A stretch of DNA of 64,000 nt, taken from Kitasatospora sp. NBC_01250 (lineage in GTDB: Bacteria > Actinomycetota > Actinomycetes > Streptomycetales > Streptomycetaceae). Under the pieces are notes generated by a model that did not search any database, had not been told where the DNA came from, and worked only from the letters and a program-made list of their open reading frames with translations. The DNA is taken from contig NZ_CP108476.1 of the NCBI RefSeq assembly GCF_036226465.1, positions 7,564,001-7,628,000 of the forward strand, read 5' to 3'. This document shows, one piece after another, positions 7,565 to 14,720 of the stretch (its first letter is position 1; each line of letters begins with the position of its first letter). A program made the translations under genes and the position numbers.

Positions 7565-10243
7565 TCAGCCGGCCAGGCCGCCCGCGCCCGCCAGCAGCAG
7601 CGAGAACGAGCCGCTGGTCGACTCCTTCGGCGTGGTCACGTGCACCACGCCCGCCGTCGCGTCGTAGCTCCAGCTGCTGCCGTCCGCCGCCCCGGAGCGG
7701 GCCAGCGGACGGCCGTCCAGCAGCACCACGGCGGGCGCGGCGCCCACGTGCACGCTGAAGTCGTAGGAGCGCGCCGCCGGCTTGCCGGTGTAGCTGCCCA
7801 CGCTCGGGCCGACGTTCACCTCGGTCACGCCGTGGCCCTGGCCCAGCGCGTGGACGGTGACGTGCTGGGTGGCGCTGGCGCCCTGCTGGTAGGCCCGGGT
7901 GGTGCCGTCGTCCTCGTAGAGGGTGTAGTCGGACTGGCCCTGGGCGTAGATGTCGTAGCCCAGCCTTCCGGTGTCCCGGGTCTGCCAGGAGAGCGTGCCC
8001 TTGGGCCACATCGGCACGACGGAGCCCGCCTTGACGAAGAGCGGCAGGGTGTCCAGCGGCGCCTGGTAGTCGTTGATCGTGGTGGGGCCCTGGTAGGTCC
8101 TGCCGGACCAGTAGTCCACCCAGGTGCCCTTGGGCAGGTAGATCCCGCTGCGGGTCTGCGAGCCGTCGTAGACCGGCGCGACCAGGAAGTCGTCACCGGA
8201 CAGGAACTCGTACGTGGCCGCGTCGCCCCAGGTGTTCGGGTCGTTCGGGTAGTCGAGCACCAGCGGGCGCACCGGCCCCACGCCGCTCTGGTGCGCCTGG
8301 GCGGCCAGCGTGTAGAAGTACGGCAGCAGTTGCTCCTTGAGCTGCAGGTAGCGGTTGTTGATCGCGGTGTACGGCGCCCCGAACTGCCAGGGCTGCTTGT
8401 CGCTGGTGGCCCACCCGTCCATGGTCATGATGGTCGGGATGAAGGTCTTCCACTCCAGGTCGCGGGTCTCGACCTGGGGATCGCTGCCGAAGATGCCGCC
8501 CACGTCACCGGTGTCGTAGGCGATGCCGGACATGGTGGCGCCCGCGTAGGTGGGGATCTGCCACTTCAGGTACTCGTCGTTGCCGGTCTGGTCACCGCTC
8601 CAGACCACGCCGCAGCGCTGCACGCCGGCCCAGGAGACCGGCAGCCAGACGAAGCCGCGCGCGTCGCTGTTCTGCTCGATCCCGTCCTTGGCGCTCTGGC
8701 AGCCGTCCAGCGCGAACTGGTAGCCGGGGCCGACCCAGCCGACGTCCAGCTTGCGGACCCGTACGCCCGCCTTCACCTCCTCGCCCTGGTTGGGCAGGCC
8801 GGTGGAGGTCCACAGGCCCAGCTGCATGTGGTGGTCGCGCAGGCCCTGGCCGGTCTGCGCGAGGTCCTCGTAGCCGCAGCCGTAGCCGTCGTTGACCAGC
8901 ATCCAGCCGAGCGGGGTCTGGTTCTGGGTGTAGCCGTCGGCGACCTTGAGCGCGTCCAGGGTGTGCCGGTCGCCGCGGTTGGCGTTGTGCAGGTAGCAGT
9001 CCGAGTCGCCCGGCTCCAGGCCGTAGACCGGGGGCATGAAGGGCTTGCCGACCAGGTCGGTGTACTGGCCGATGATCTTCTTGAGGTCCGGGCCGTAGAA
9101 GAAGTAGCCGTCGAAGCGGCGCTCCTGGGCGGAGGTGGTCACCGGGTCGGCGAAGTCGTACAGGCCCGGGGCGAAGGTGTCGCGGAAGACGCCGTAGCCG
9201 GCGCTGGAGAGGTAGAACGGCTGGGAGTTGTTGTAGCCGCCCTCGTTCCAGTTGAAGCTGTTGGCCACGTGCACCTGCTGGTCGCGGTGCGAGAAGCTGC
9301 CGTTCTGCTCGCCGGCGCCGTAGAACTGCTCCTGCGGGCCGCGGGCCAGGGTCTGCTGCATCGCGTCCTGGGTCCACGTCAGGCCGCGGGTCTCCTGCCA
9401 GACGACGGTGCGGTTGTCGGACTTGTAGAGGGCGAAGCGCAGCGGGCTCTTGTAGGCCCGCAGCACCAGGTCCTTGGAGGCGATCCCCCAGTAGGCGCCG
9501 GCGTCGAACTCGTGGGTGCCGGCGATCGCGGCCGGCGGGTCGGGCACCATCTCCTTGCCCGGCGGGTCGGTGAAGGTGCCGTCCGGGGCCAGCTGGAGGC
9601 GGAAGACGTCCTCGGCGGTGAAGTCCACCCGGGCGCGGGCGGCGCCGGCCTGGATCAGGTAGCCGTTGCCGTCGTGCTTCAGCGCGGTGGCGGCGCCCAC
9701 CGTGGTGGCCTGCGGGATGCTCGCGGTCAGCGTGAAGCCGGAGTCGGTCACCGCGTACGGGACCACCAGCACGTGGTAGGTGCCGGAGGCGTTCGGGATC
9801 ACCGTCGCCTCCGGGTCGGCGGAGCTGGCGCTCTCGGCGACCTCGTGGCCGGTGGAGTCGTAGACGTAGAGGTCGAAGTCGTTGTTCTGGTCGGGCCATT
9901 GGACGGAGAGCGGGACGCCGCCGTCCGGGTTGCCCGACCAGTAGGAGGCGGGGACGTCGACGGTCAGGTCGTAGCGGCCGCAGGTCAGGCCCTGCGGGTC
10001 CTGCGCCTGGCTCGGGCAGTGCGCCGGGTCGGCGACCGAGCCCTTGGCGAAGACCGGGCTCTGCCAGCTGAGGGTGTGCGAGCCGCTCAGGGCGAGGGTG
10101 CCGCCGGAGGTGGTGTCCGCGTGGGCGGCGACCTGGCCGCCGAGCAGTGCGCAGAGCACGCCGAGCACGGCGGCCAGCGAGGCGGTGCGGGCCCGGCGGA
10201 GTCTGCGGGGAGGGGTGCGGTGGGGTGTTCGGCGCGATCGCAT
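7565..10243 (-). CDS. Secreted glycoside hydrolase family 31 (alpha-glucosidase/alpha-xylosidase type)
   Basis: 892 residues from ATG 10243. The signal peptide is long and arginine-rich with a hydrophobic core and AHA cleavage site near residue 43, so it is exported. A beta-sandwich with PPC-like features (NNDFDLYVYDSTG) covers about 70-165, then the GH31 N-terminal domain and a TIM barrel from about 390. The likely nucleophile is the Asp in KLDVGWVG near 498 and the likely acid/base is in WSGDQTG near 549, followed by C-terminal beta domains (DUF5110-like). GH31 enzymes release alpha-linked glucose, xylose or related sugars with retention. The exact substrate cannot be told. A longer start at 10303 lacks a ribosome binding site. 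Confidence 0.88.
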   Translation of the reverse strand: MRSRRTPHRTPPRRLRRARTASLAAVLGVLCALLGGQVAAHADTTSGGTLALSGSHTLSWQSPVFAKGSVADPAHCPSQAQDPQGLTCGRYDLTVDVPASYWSGNPDGGVPLSVQWPDQNNDFDLYVYDSTGHEVAESASSADPEATVIPNASGTYHVLVVPYAVTDSGFTLTASIPQATTVGAATALKHDGNGYLIQAGAARARVDFTAEDVFRLQLAPDGTFTDPPGKEMVPDPPAAIAGTHEFDAGAYWGIASKDLVLRAYKSPLRFALYKSDNRTVVWQETRGLTWTQDAMQQTLARGPQEQFYGAGEQNGSFSHRDQQVHVANSFNWNEGGYNNSQPFYLSSAGYGVFRDTFAPGLYDFADPVTTSAQERRFDGYFFYGPDLKKIIGQYTDLVGKPFMPPVYGLEPGDSDCYLHNANRGDRHTLDALKVADGYTQNQTPLGWMLVNDGYGCGYEDLAQTGQGLRDHHMQLGLWTSTGLPNQGEEVKAGVRVRKLDVGWVGPGYQFALDGCQSAKDGIEQNSDARGFVWLPVSWAGVQRCGVVWSGDQTGNDEYLKWQIPTYAGATMSGIAYDTGDVGGIFGSDPQVETRDLEWKTFIPTIMTMDGWATSDKQPWQFGAPYTAINNRYLQLKEQLLPYFYTLAAQAHQSGVGPVRPLVLDYPNDPNTWGDAATYEFLSGDDFLVAPVYDGSQTRSGIYLPKGTWVDYWSGRTYQGPTTINDYQAPLDTLPLFVKAGSVVPMWPKGTLSWQTRDTGRLGYDIYAQGQSDYTLYEDDGTTRAYQQGASATQHVTVHALGQGHGVTEVNVGPSVGSYTGKPAARSYDFSVHVGAAPAVVLLDGRPLARSGAADGSSWSYDATAGVVHVTTPKESTSGSFSLLLAGAGGLAG

Positions 10244-10361
10244 ACAGCCGTCCAGAGAAGTGGAGGGATGGGCGCTGGTGCGGGAGCCAGGTGGCGCGGC
10301 CATGACACGGCTGTGGGCGGTGTGCTGGGCGGGCCACCGGCCGTGGGCTGACCCTAGCAGT

Positions 10362-10400
10362 GCGTTTCTGCACGCTCAATGGCGTAGCGAGCAGAAACGC
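10362..10400. promoter_or_regulatory. Inverted repeat GCGTTTCTGC / GCAGAAACGC upstream of GH31
   Basis: Perfect 10-bp arms at 10362-10371 and 10391-10400, separated by 19 bases. A third GCGTTTC core occurs at about 10447 in GGAAGCGTTTCG. The repeat lies 119 bases upstream of the GH31 start and about 110 upstream of the SHOCT gene, in their shared divergent region, so it may bind a regulator of either. Confidence 0.45.
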
Positions 10401-10508
10401 GCAGCTTTCTGAGAGGGAATCTCATGGAGCAGGAGCACACTGGAAGCGTTTCGACCAGCGGGGGGTGCGGCGCGGACGGCCTCGGGAGCGAGGTCGGAGA
10501 GGTGGCGC

Positions 10509-10913
10509 GTGATGTTCTTCCACCGCTATCACCACGGGGGAATCGGCGGCTGGCACGCCGGTTTCTGGATCTTCTCGATCGGCGGGTTCGTGCTGCTGGT
10601 GCTGCTCGTCGTGCTGATCGTGATGCTGTACCGGACCATCGCGACCCACCGGCACCACGTGTCCGGTGCCGGGGCGGGCGCCGCGGTCGGCGGCCCCTGG
10701 CCGGGCCGGGCGGGCGGCGGCGAGGCGGAGCGCATCCTGGGGGAGCGGTATGCGCGCGGCGAGATCGACGAGGAGGAGTACCTGCGACGGCTGGGCACGC
10801 TGCGCGGGCCCGGCGCGGGTGGGGGCAGGGGTGACGGCGCGGGCGGGGCCGGGGGCGCGGGTGACGGCGCGGGCGGCCCGGGTGGGCCCGGGGGCGCGGC
10901 GCCGACGGGCTGA
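10509..10913 (+). CDS. Membrane-anchored SHOCT-domain protein
   Basis: 134 residues starting GTG 10509 or ATG 10512; GGAGAGGTGG lies just upstream. A His/Gly-rich start (MFFHRYHHGGIGGWHAGFW) leads into one transmembrane helix at about residues 20-43. Residues about 72-100 form a SHOCT motif (AERILGERYARGEIDEEEYL), a short helical hairpin common at protein C-termini. The last 30 residues are Gly/Ala-rich repeats. The function of such proteins is unknown; they are often linked with small-membrane stress proteins. Confidence 0.8.
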   Translation: MMFFHRYHHGGIGGWHAGFWIFSIGGFVLLVLLVVLIVMLYRTIATHRHHVSGAGAGAAVGGPWPGRAGGGEAERILGERYARGEIDEEEYLRRLGTLRGPGAGGGRGDGAGGAGGAGDGAGGPGGPGGAAPTG

Positions 10914-10933
10914 CGCCGAGGCGCAGCCGGCGC

Positions 10934-11491
10934 TCAGGGGCGGCTGCGGCGGTGGGCCGCGACGCGTTCGCGGGTCGCGCAGCGGCGCGAGCAGTAGCGG
11001 CGGGTCTGGCCGCTGCCCTGGGTGAGGTAGACGTTGCCGCAGCCGGGCGAGGAGCACAGGCCGCCGGGCGGCCGCTGGCGGTCCCAGACCAGGACGGTCA
11101 GCGCCAGGCAGCCGGAGGTCAGCAGCCAGGCGCCCCACGGTCCGTCGTCCGAGCCGTCGACGTGCGGGTGCCAGGGGGTGCCGCCGTCGTGCGAGGTGAG
11201 CCGCAGGCGCCCGGTGTGGGCGGCCAGCAGGCGGTTGAGGGCGGTGGCGGCACCGTCCACGTCCGCGGCGGCGAAGACCTCGCGGAGCAGCAGTGCGGCG
11301 GCGCGCAGCTCGTCCAGGTCGGCGGCGGTGAGCTCGACGGGCTCGGGTTCGCCGTGCTCCCGCAGCACCGCGGCGACCTGGGCGGCCGAGCTCGTGGGCT
11401 CGCCGGTCAGCGCGTTGACCAGCGCGACGGTGCGGCGGGCGACGGCGGTCACGGAGTGCCGGGCGGACCAGTCGGCGGGGGTGGGGAGCAT
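10934..11491 (-). CDS. CGNR zinc-finger (ABATE-domain) regulator
   Basis: 185 residues. The N-terminal ABATE-like region contains the RRTVALVNALTGEPT segment. The C-terminal zinc finger has Cys 146, 151, 167 and 171 in CSSPGCGNVYL...YCSRRC, with the family's CGNV in place of CGNR; ligands are all present. These proteins are putative DNA-binding regulators, often next to the transporter or enzyme they control. Here the gene is divergent from an MFS exporter with a dyad between them, which suggests it senses the exporter's substrate. Confidence 0.85.
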   Translation of the reverse strand: MLPTPADWSARHSVTAVARRTVALVNALTGEPTSSAAQVAAVLREHGEPEPVELTAADLDELRAAALLLREVFAAADVDGAATALNRLLAAHTGRLRLTSHDGGTPWHPHVDGSDDGPWGAWLLTSGCLALTVLVWDRQRPPGGLCSSPGCGNVYLTQGSGQTRRYCSRRCATRERVAAHRRSRP

Positions 11492-11500
11492 CGGGTCAAT

Positions 11501-11529
11501 GTAACGCAGGTGGCGAAGTTTTGCGTTAC
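11501..11529. promoter_or_regulatory. Dyad GTAACGCA-n13-TGCGTTAC in the CGNR/MFS divergent region
   Basis: Perfect 8-bp arms at 11501-11508 and 11522-11529. An overlapping dyad uses GTAACGCAGGT at 11501-11511 and ACCTGCGTAC at 11527-11536. Position between divergent starts suggests an operator of the CGNR protein. Confidence 0.5.
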
Positions 11530-11547
11530 CTGCGTACCGTGCCGCGC

Positions 11548-13221
11548 ATGGAGAAGCGCGATGTGCCCCGTGCCCGCCTCGGTACGCCCGGCTATCTCGT
11601 CGGTGCGGCGCTGGCCAGGACCGGTGACGAGATGTCAGGACCGGCCCTGCTGCTCGCGGGCCTGGCCGCCACCAGGTCGGCCGGCGCGGCCTCGGCGCTG
11701 CTGGCCGCCCTCACGGTCGCCGCGGCGGTCGGCGGGCCGGTCCTCGGGGTGCTGCTCGACCGCGCGGCCCGCCCGGGCCGGCTGCTGGCCGGGGCCCTCG
11801 CGCTCTACGCGGGCGCGCTGGCAGCCGCGTTGCTGAGCCTGGGACGGCTGCCGCTGCCGGTCACCGCGCTGATCGCGGTGCCGGCCGGGCTGCTGGGGCC
11901 GGCACTGTCCGGCGGCTGGACGGCGCAGCTGCCGGGCGTGGTCGCGGCGGCCGGGCTGCCGCGGGCGACCGCGCTGGACGCGATGACCTTCGACGTCGCA
12001 AGCCTGGCCGGGCCTGCGCTGGCCGGGACGGTGACGGGGGTGTGCGGCGCGCCGCTGGCCGGGGCGGTGGCGGTCGCGCTGATCTGCCTGGCGGTGCCCG
12101 CGGCGTGGGGGCTGCCGGCGGCGCGGCGGGCGGCCGGTGGAACCGGCTCGACGGGCTCGACGGGCTTGGCGGGCTCGACGGGCTTGGCGAGTTCGACCGG
12201 CTCGACGGGTTCGCTGATGGGCGAGCTTGCCACCGGGGTCCGGGCGATCACGCACAGCCGGGTGCTGGCCCGTGCGACGCTCGGCTCGGTGGTCTCGTGT
12301 GCCGGGCAGGGGGTGCTGGTGGCCTGTGTGCCGTTGCTGGGCGAGCGGGTGCTGGGCGGGGCCGGCGACGGAGCGGTGCTGCTCTCGGGTATCGCGGTGG
12401 CGGCGCTGGCCGCCAACGCCCTGCTCGCGCGGGTGCCCGGGGCGCGCTGGGCCCCGGCTCCGGAGACGGTGCTGCGGCTCGCCCCCGTGCTCCAGGCCGG
12501 GGCGCTGCTGCTGGCGGCGACCGGCTCGGCGGTGGCGCTGGTGGCCGCCGTGGTGCTCGTCGGTGCGGCGGAGGGGCCGCAGCTCACCGCGCTCTTCGCG
12601 ATCCGGCACCGGGAGGCGCCCGAGGCGCTGCGGGGGCGGCTCTTCACCACCGGCGCCAGCCTGAAGCTCACCGGCTTCGCGCTCGGCGCGGGCCTGGCCG
12701 GACATCTCGCCGCCCGCTCGCTGACCGCCGCGCTGCTGGCCGGCGCCGGCCTCCACCTGCTCGCGGCCCGCTGCGGCGCCGTCGGGGGTCCGAACGGCGG
12801 CAGCGGGCCGCGGGGGCCGTCCGGTCGTCAGGCGACGCGGGCGGCGAGCGGGCGGGACTCGGTGCGGGCGGTCAGGGCGCGCACCCGGATCGTCACCAGG
12901 CGGGCGACGGCCTCGCCCAGCGCCATCAGCACGAACGCGCAGACCCAGGCCTGCTGGCCGGTGATGTGCTGGTCGATGCTGAACCGGGTCACCTGGTCGC
13001 CGAAGCCGGTGTGCTCGCTGCACAGCACGAAGGCGATCCGGGCGCCGATGCCGCCGACCCACAGGATCGCCGCCCACAGGCCCGCCTTGGCGAAGACGCC
13101 CTCCTGGGTGCGCCAGACCCGGGTGGCCAGCCCGGCCAGCGTGCCGAGCAGCACCCCCGTGCCCCCGAGGACGAGCTCGAGGGTGAGGTCGCCGCCGGCG
13201 GTCGGGAACGGGCGCAGGTAG
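11548..13221 (+). CDS. MFS exporter with abnormal C-terminal read-through
   Basis: Frame from ATG 11548 gives 557 residues, but only about the first 427 look like protein: a 12-helix major facilitator pattern with LARTGDEMSGPALLLAG at the start and RGRLFTTGASLKLTGFALG in the C-terminal half. After about position 12827 the frame continues with no stop and is exactly antisense to the gene at 12828-13349, giving an Arg/Ser/Pro/Thr-rich tail with no membrane character. The true end may have been lost by a frameshift. A Gly/Ser/Thr linker (residues about 200-223) is coded by an 18-bp-type repeat. It is probably an efflux pump for a small molecule under the CGNR regulator. Confidence 0.7.
   Translation: MEKRDVPRARLGTPGYLVGAALARTGDEMSGPALLLAGLAATRSAGAASALLAALTVAAAVGGPVLGVLLDRAARPGRLLAGALALYAGALAAALLSLGRLPLPVTALIAVPAGLLGPALSGGWTAQLPGVVAAAGLPRATALDAMTFDVASLAGPALAGTVTGVCGAPLAGAVAVALICLAVPAAWGLPAARRAAGGTGSTGSTGLAGSTGLASSTGSTGSLMGELATGVRAITHSRVLARATLGSVVSCAGQGVLVACVPLLGERVLGGAGDGAVLLSGIAVAALAANALLARVPGARWAPAPETVLRLAPVLQAGALLLAATGSAVALVAAVVLVGAAEGPQLTALFAIRHREAPEALRGRLFTTGASLKLTGFALGAGLAGHLAARSLTAALLAGAGLHLLAARCGAVGGPNGGSGPRGPSGRQATRAASGRDSVRAVRARTRIVTRRATASPSAISTNAQTQACWPVMCWSMLNRVTWSPKPVCSLHSTKAIRAPMPPTHRIAAHRPALAKTPSWVRQTRVASPASVPSSTPVPPRTSSRVRSPPAVGNGRR
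12149..12216 (+). repeat. Degenerate 9/18-bp tandem repeat inside the MFS gene
   Basis: Repeats of GGCTCGACG and GGCTTGGCG code for a Gly-Ser-Thr-Gly-Leu linker in the central cytoplasmic loop of the transporter. Units are multiples of 3, so copy change would keep frame. Confidence 0.65.
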
Positions 13222-13349
13222 AAGACGGCGGTGGCGCCGACCATCACGACCGGCAGCACCAGACCCGCCAGGTCGAGCTTGCCGCCGCGCATCTGCCGCA
13301 GGACCAGCAGGATCAGGGCGATTTGGATGCAGTACTCAGTGGTGGACAT
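12828..13349 (-). CDS. Membrane protein of unknown function (173 aa)
   Basis: Begins MSTTEYCIQIALILLVLRQM and has four or five hydrophobic segments (about residues 5-20, 27-45, 57-75, 90-112, 130-150). There are charged turns between them and an Arg-rich tail. The layout resembles DUF1453/CcdC-like small membrane proteins, but I do not recognise a motif that fixes a function. It is tail-to-tail with the MFS gene and fully overlapped by that gene's antisense read-through. Confidence 0.75.
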   Translation of the reverse strand: MSTTEYCIQIALILLVLRQMRGGKLDLAGLVLPVVMVGATAVFYLRPFPTAGGDLTLELVLGGTGVLLGTLAGLATRVWRTQEGVFAKAGLWAAILWVGGIGARIAFVLCSEHTGFGDQVTRFSIDQHITGQQAWVCAFVLMALGEAVARLVTIRVRALTARTESRPLAARVA

Positions 13350-13420
13350 ACCAGTAAGACTGGCCCGGCGGGTGACCCCGCGGCGTCAGCCCCCGGGTGG
13401 GGCACGGGTTGACCCGCTGC

Positions 13421-13438
13421 CTCCACCCAGGGGTGGAG
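13421..13438 (-). terminator. Short palindrome after the siderophore operon
   Basis: CTCCACCC-ag-GGGTGGAG is a perfect 8-bp dyad 5 bases beyond the pvsE-like stop. It could mark the 3' end of the operon. Confidence 0.4.
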
Positions 13439-13442
13439 AGCC

Positions 13443-14720
13443 CTATTCCAGCAGGTGGAAGCCGGGCTGTGGGTGCATCAGGAACGCGTGGTGGGAGATG
13501 TTCCAGGCGTAGGCGCCGGCCATCGCGAAGGCCACCCGGTCCTCGGCGCGCAGGGCGGGCACGGCGGCCCGGTGCGCCAGCACGTCCTTGGGGGTGCAGA
13601 GTTGTCCGGCCAGGGTCACCCGGCCGCTGGTGAGCGCCGGGCGGGGCCACGGGTGCGGCCAGGCGTCGACGGGCAGGACGGCGAAGGGCTGGGCGTGTCC
13701 GCGGGCGGCGGGGGTGCGCAGGTGGTGGGTGCCGCCGCGGACCACGGCGAACTCCTCGCCGTGGCTGCGCTTGACCTCCAGCACCTCGGTCAGGTACCAG
13801 CCGCAGTAGGCGGTCACCGCACGGCCCGGCTCGATCCGCAGCCGCAGGCCCGGGTGCCGGGTCAGCAGCCGGGCCAGGCCCTCGCCGTAGGCGGTCCAGT
13901 CGAAGCGGGCGGTGGGGTCGGCGTAGTCCACCGCCATGCCGCCGCCGACGTTGACCTCCTCGATCGCGCCCGCGAGCTGCGCCGGCAGCCGGTCCGAGAG
14001 GTCGGCGGCCCAGGCCACCACCTGTTCGGCGACGGCGAGTTGGCCCGCCGCATCGAGTCCGCTGGCCAGGTGGGCGTGGATGCCGCGCAGCCGCAGCCCG
14101 GCACAGCGCGGTCCGGCCAGCAGGCGCAGGCACTGCGCCACCTGCTCCGGGTCCAGGCCGAACGGGGTGGGCCGCCCGCCCATGGCCAGCGGCACGCCGT
14201 CCAACGCGCCCGCGCCCAGCGGCAGGTTGACGCGCAGCAGCAGGTCGACCCGGTCGGCGCCGGTGCGGTGCGCGGTCGCCTCGGCCAGCCGGTGCAGCTC
14301 GGCCACGCTCTCCACGTGCCAGCGGTGCACCCCGGCGTCGAGCGCGACGGCCAGCTCCTCGGCCGTCTTGCCCGGGCCGCCGAAGGCCAGCGCCGCCCCG
14401 GGGACGGCGCCCCGCACATGGGCCAACTCGCCGCCGGAGGAGACCTCGTAGCCGTCGACCGCGTCGCGCAGGGCGATCAGCAGGGCGGGGTCGGGGTTGG
14501 CCTTGGCGGCGTAGTACAGCTCCACCCGCTCGGGCAGGGCGGCCCGGATCGCCGCCGCGTGCGCGCGCAGGCCGGGCAGGTCGTAGAGGTAGGCGGGCAG
14601 CGCGGTGGCGGGCAGTTCACCGGCCTGGGCCGCGACGGCGGCCGGCAGGGTGACCGGAGCGATCGGAGCGGTCGGGGCGGTCGGGGCGGCCTGGGGGGTC
14701 AGGGTGGGCGTGGTGCTCAT
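13443..14720 (-). CDS. pvsE: PLP-dependent decarboxylase of NIS siderophore cluster (PvsE-like)
   Basis: 425 residues, ODC/DapDC fold III. The PLP lysine is Lys73 in YYAAKANPDPAL. The phosphate-binding glycine loop is NVGGGMAVDY and EPGRAVTAYCG follows. The catalytic-type Cys is in LAGQLCTPKD, and the family ending GAYAWNISHHAFL is present. In vibrioferrin biosynthesis the homologous PvsE supplies the ethanolamine part by decarboxylating a serine unit; a DapDC-like role in lysine synthesis is less likely given the context. Residues 5-30 are a Thr/Ala/Pro repeat absent from typical family members. Last of five coupled genes; its start overlaps the previous stop by 4 bases. Confidence 0.85.
   Translation of the reverse strand: MSTTPTLTPQAAPTAPTAPIAPVTLPAAVAAQAGELPATALPAYLYDLPGLRAHAAAIRAALPERVELYYAAKANPDPALLIALRDAVDGYEVSSGGELAHVRGAVPGAALAFGGPGKTAEELAVALDAGVHRWHVESVAELHRLAEATAHRTGADRVDLLLRVNLPLGAGALDGVPLAMGGRPTPFGLDPEQVAQCLRLLAGPRCAGLRLRGIHAHLASGLDAAGQLAVAEQVVAWAADLSDRLPAQLAGAIEEVNVGGGMAVDYADPTARFDWTAYGEGLARLLTRHPGLRLRIEPGRAVTAYCGWYLTEVLEVKRSHGEEFAVVRGGTHHLRTPAARGHAQPFAVLPVDAWPHPWPRPALTSGRVTLAGQLCTPKDVLAHRAAVPALRAEDRVAFAMAGAYAWNISHHAFLMHPQPGFHLLE

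Noticed and set aside
7385..10351. 988-residue open frame opposite the GH31 gene
   Set aside because: It is rich in Val/Gly/Arg/His with no domain, and is the antisense shadow expected in high-GC DNA. The GH31 strand has a signal peptide and catalytic motifs.
13443..14720. Calling the PLP enzyme lysA (diaminopimelate decarboxylase)
   Set aside because: The fold is shared, but the gene is coupled to two NIS synthetases, and lysine synthesis genes are absent.
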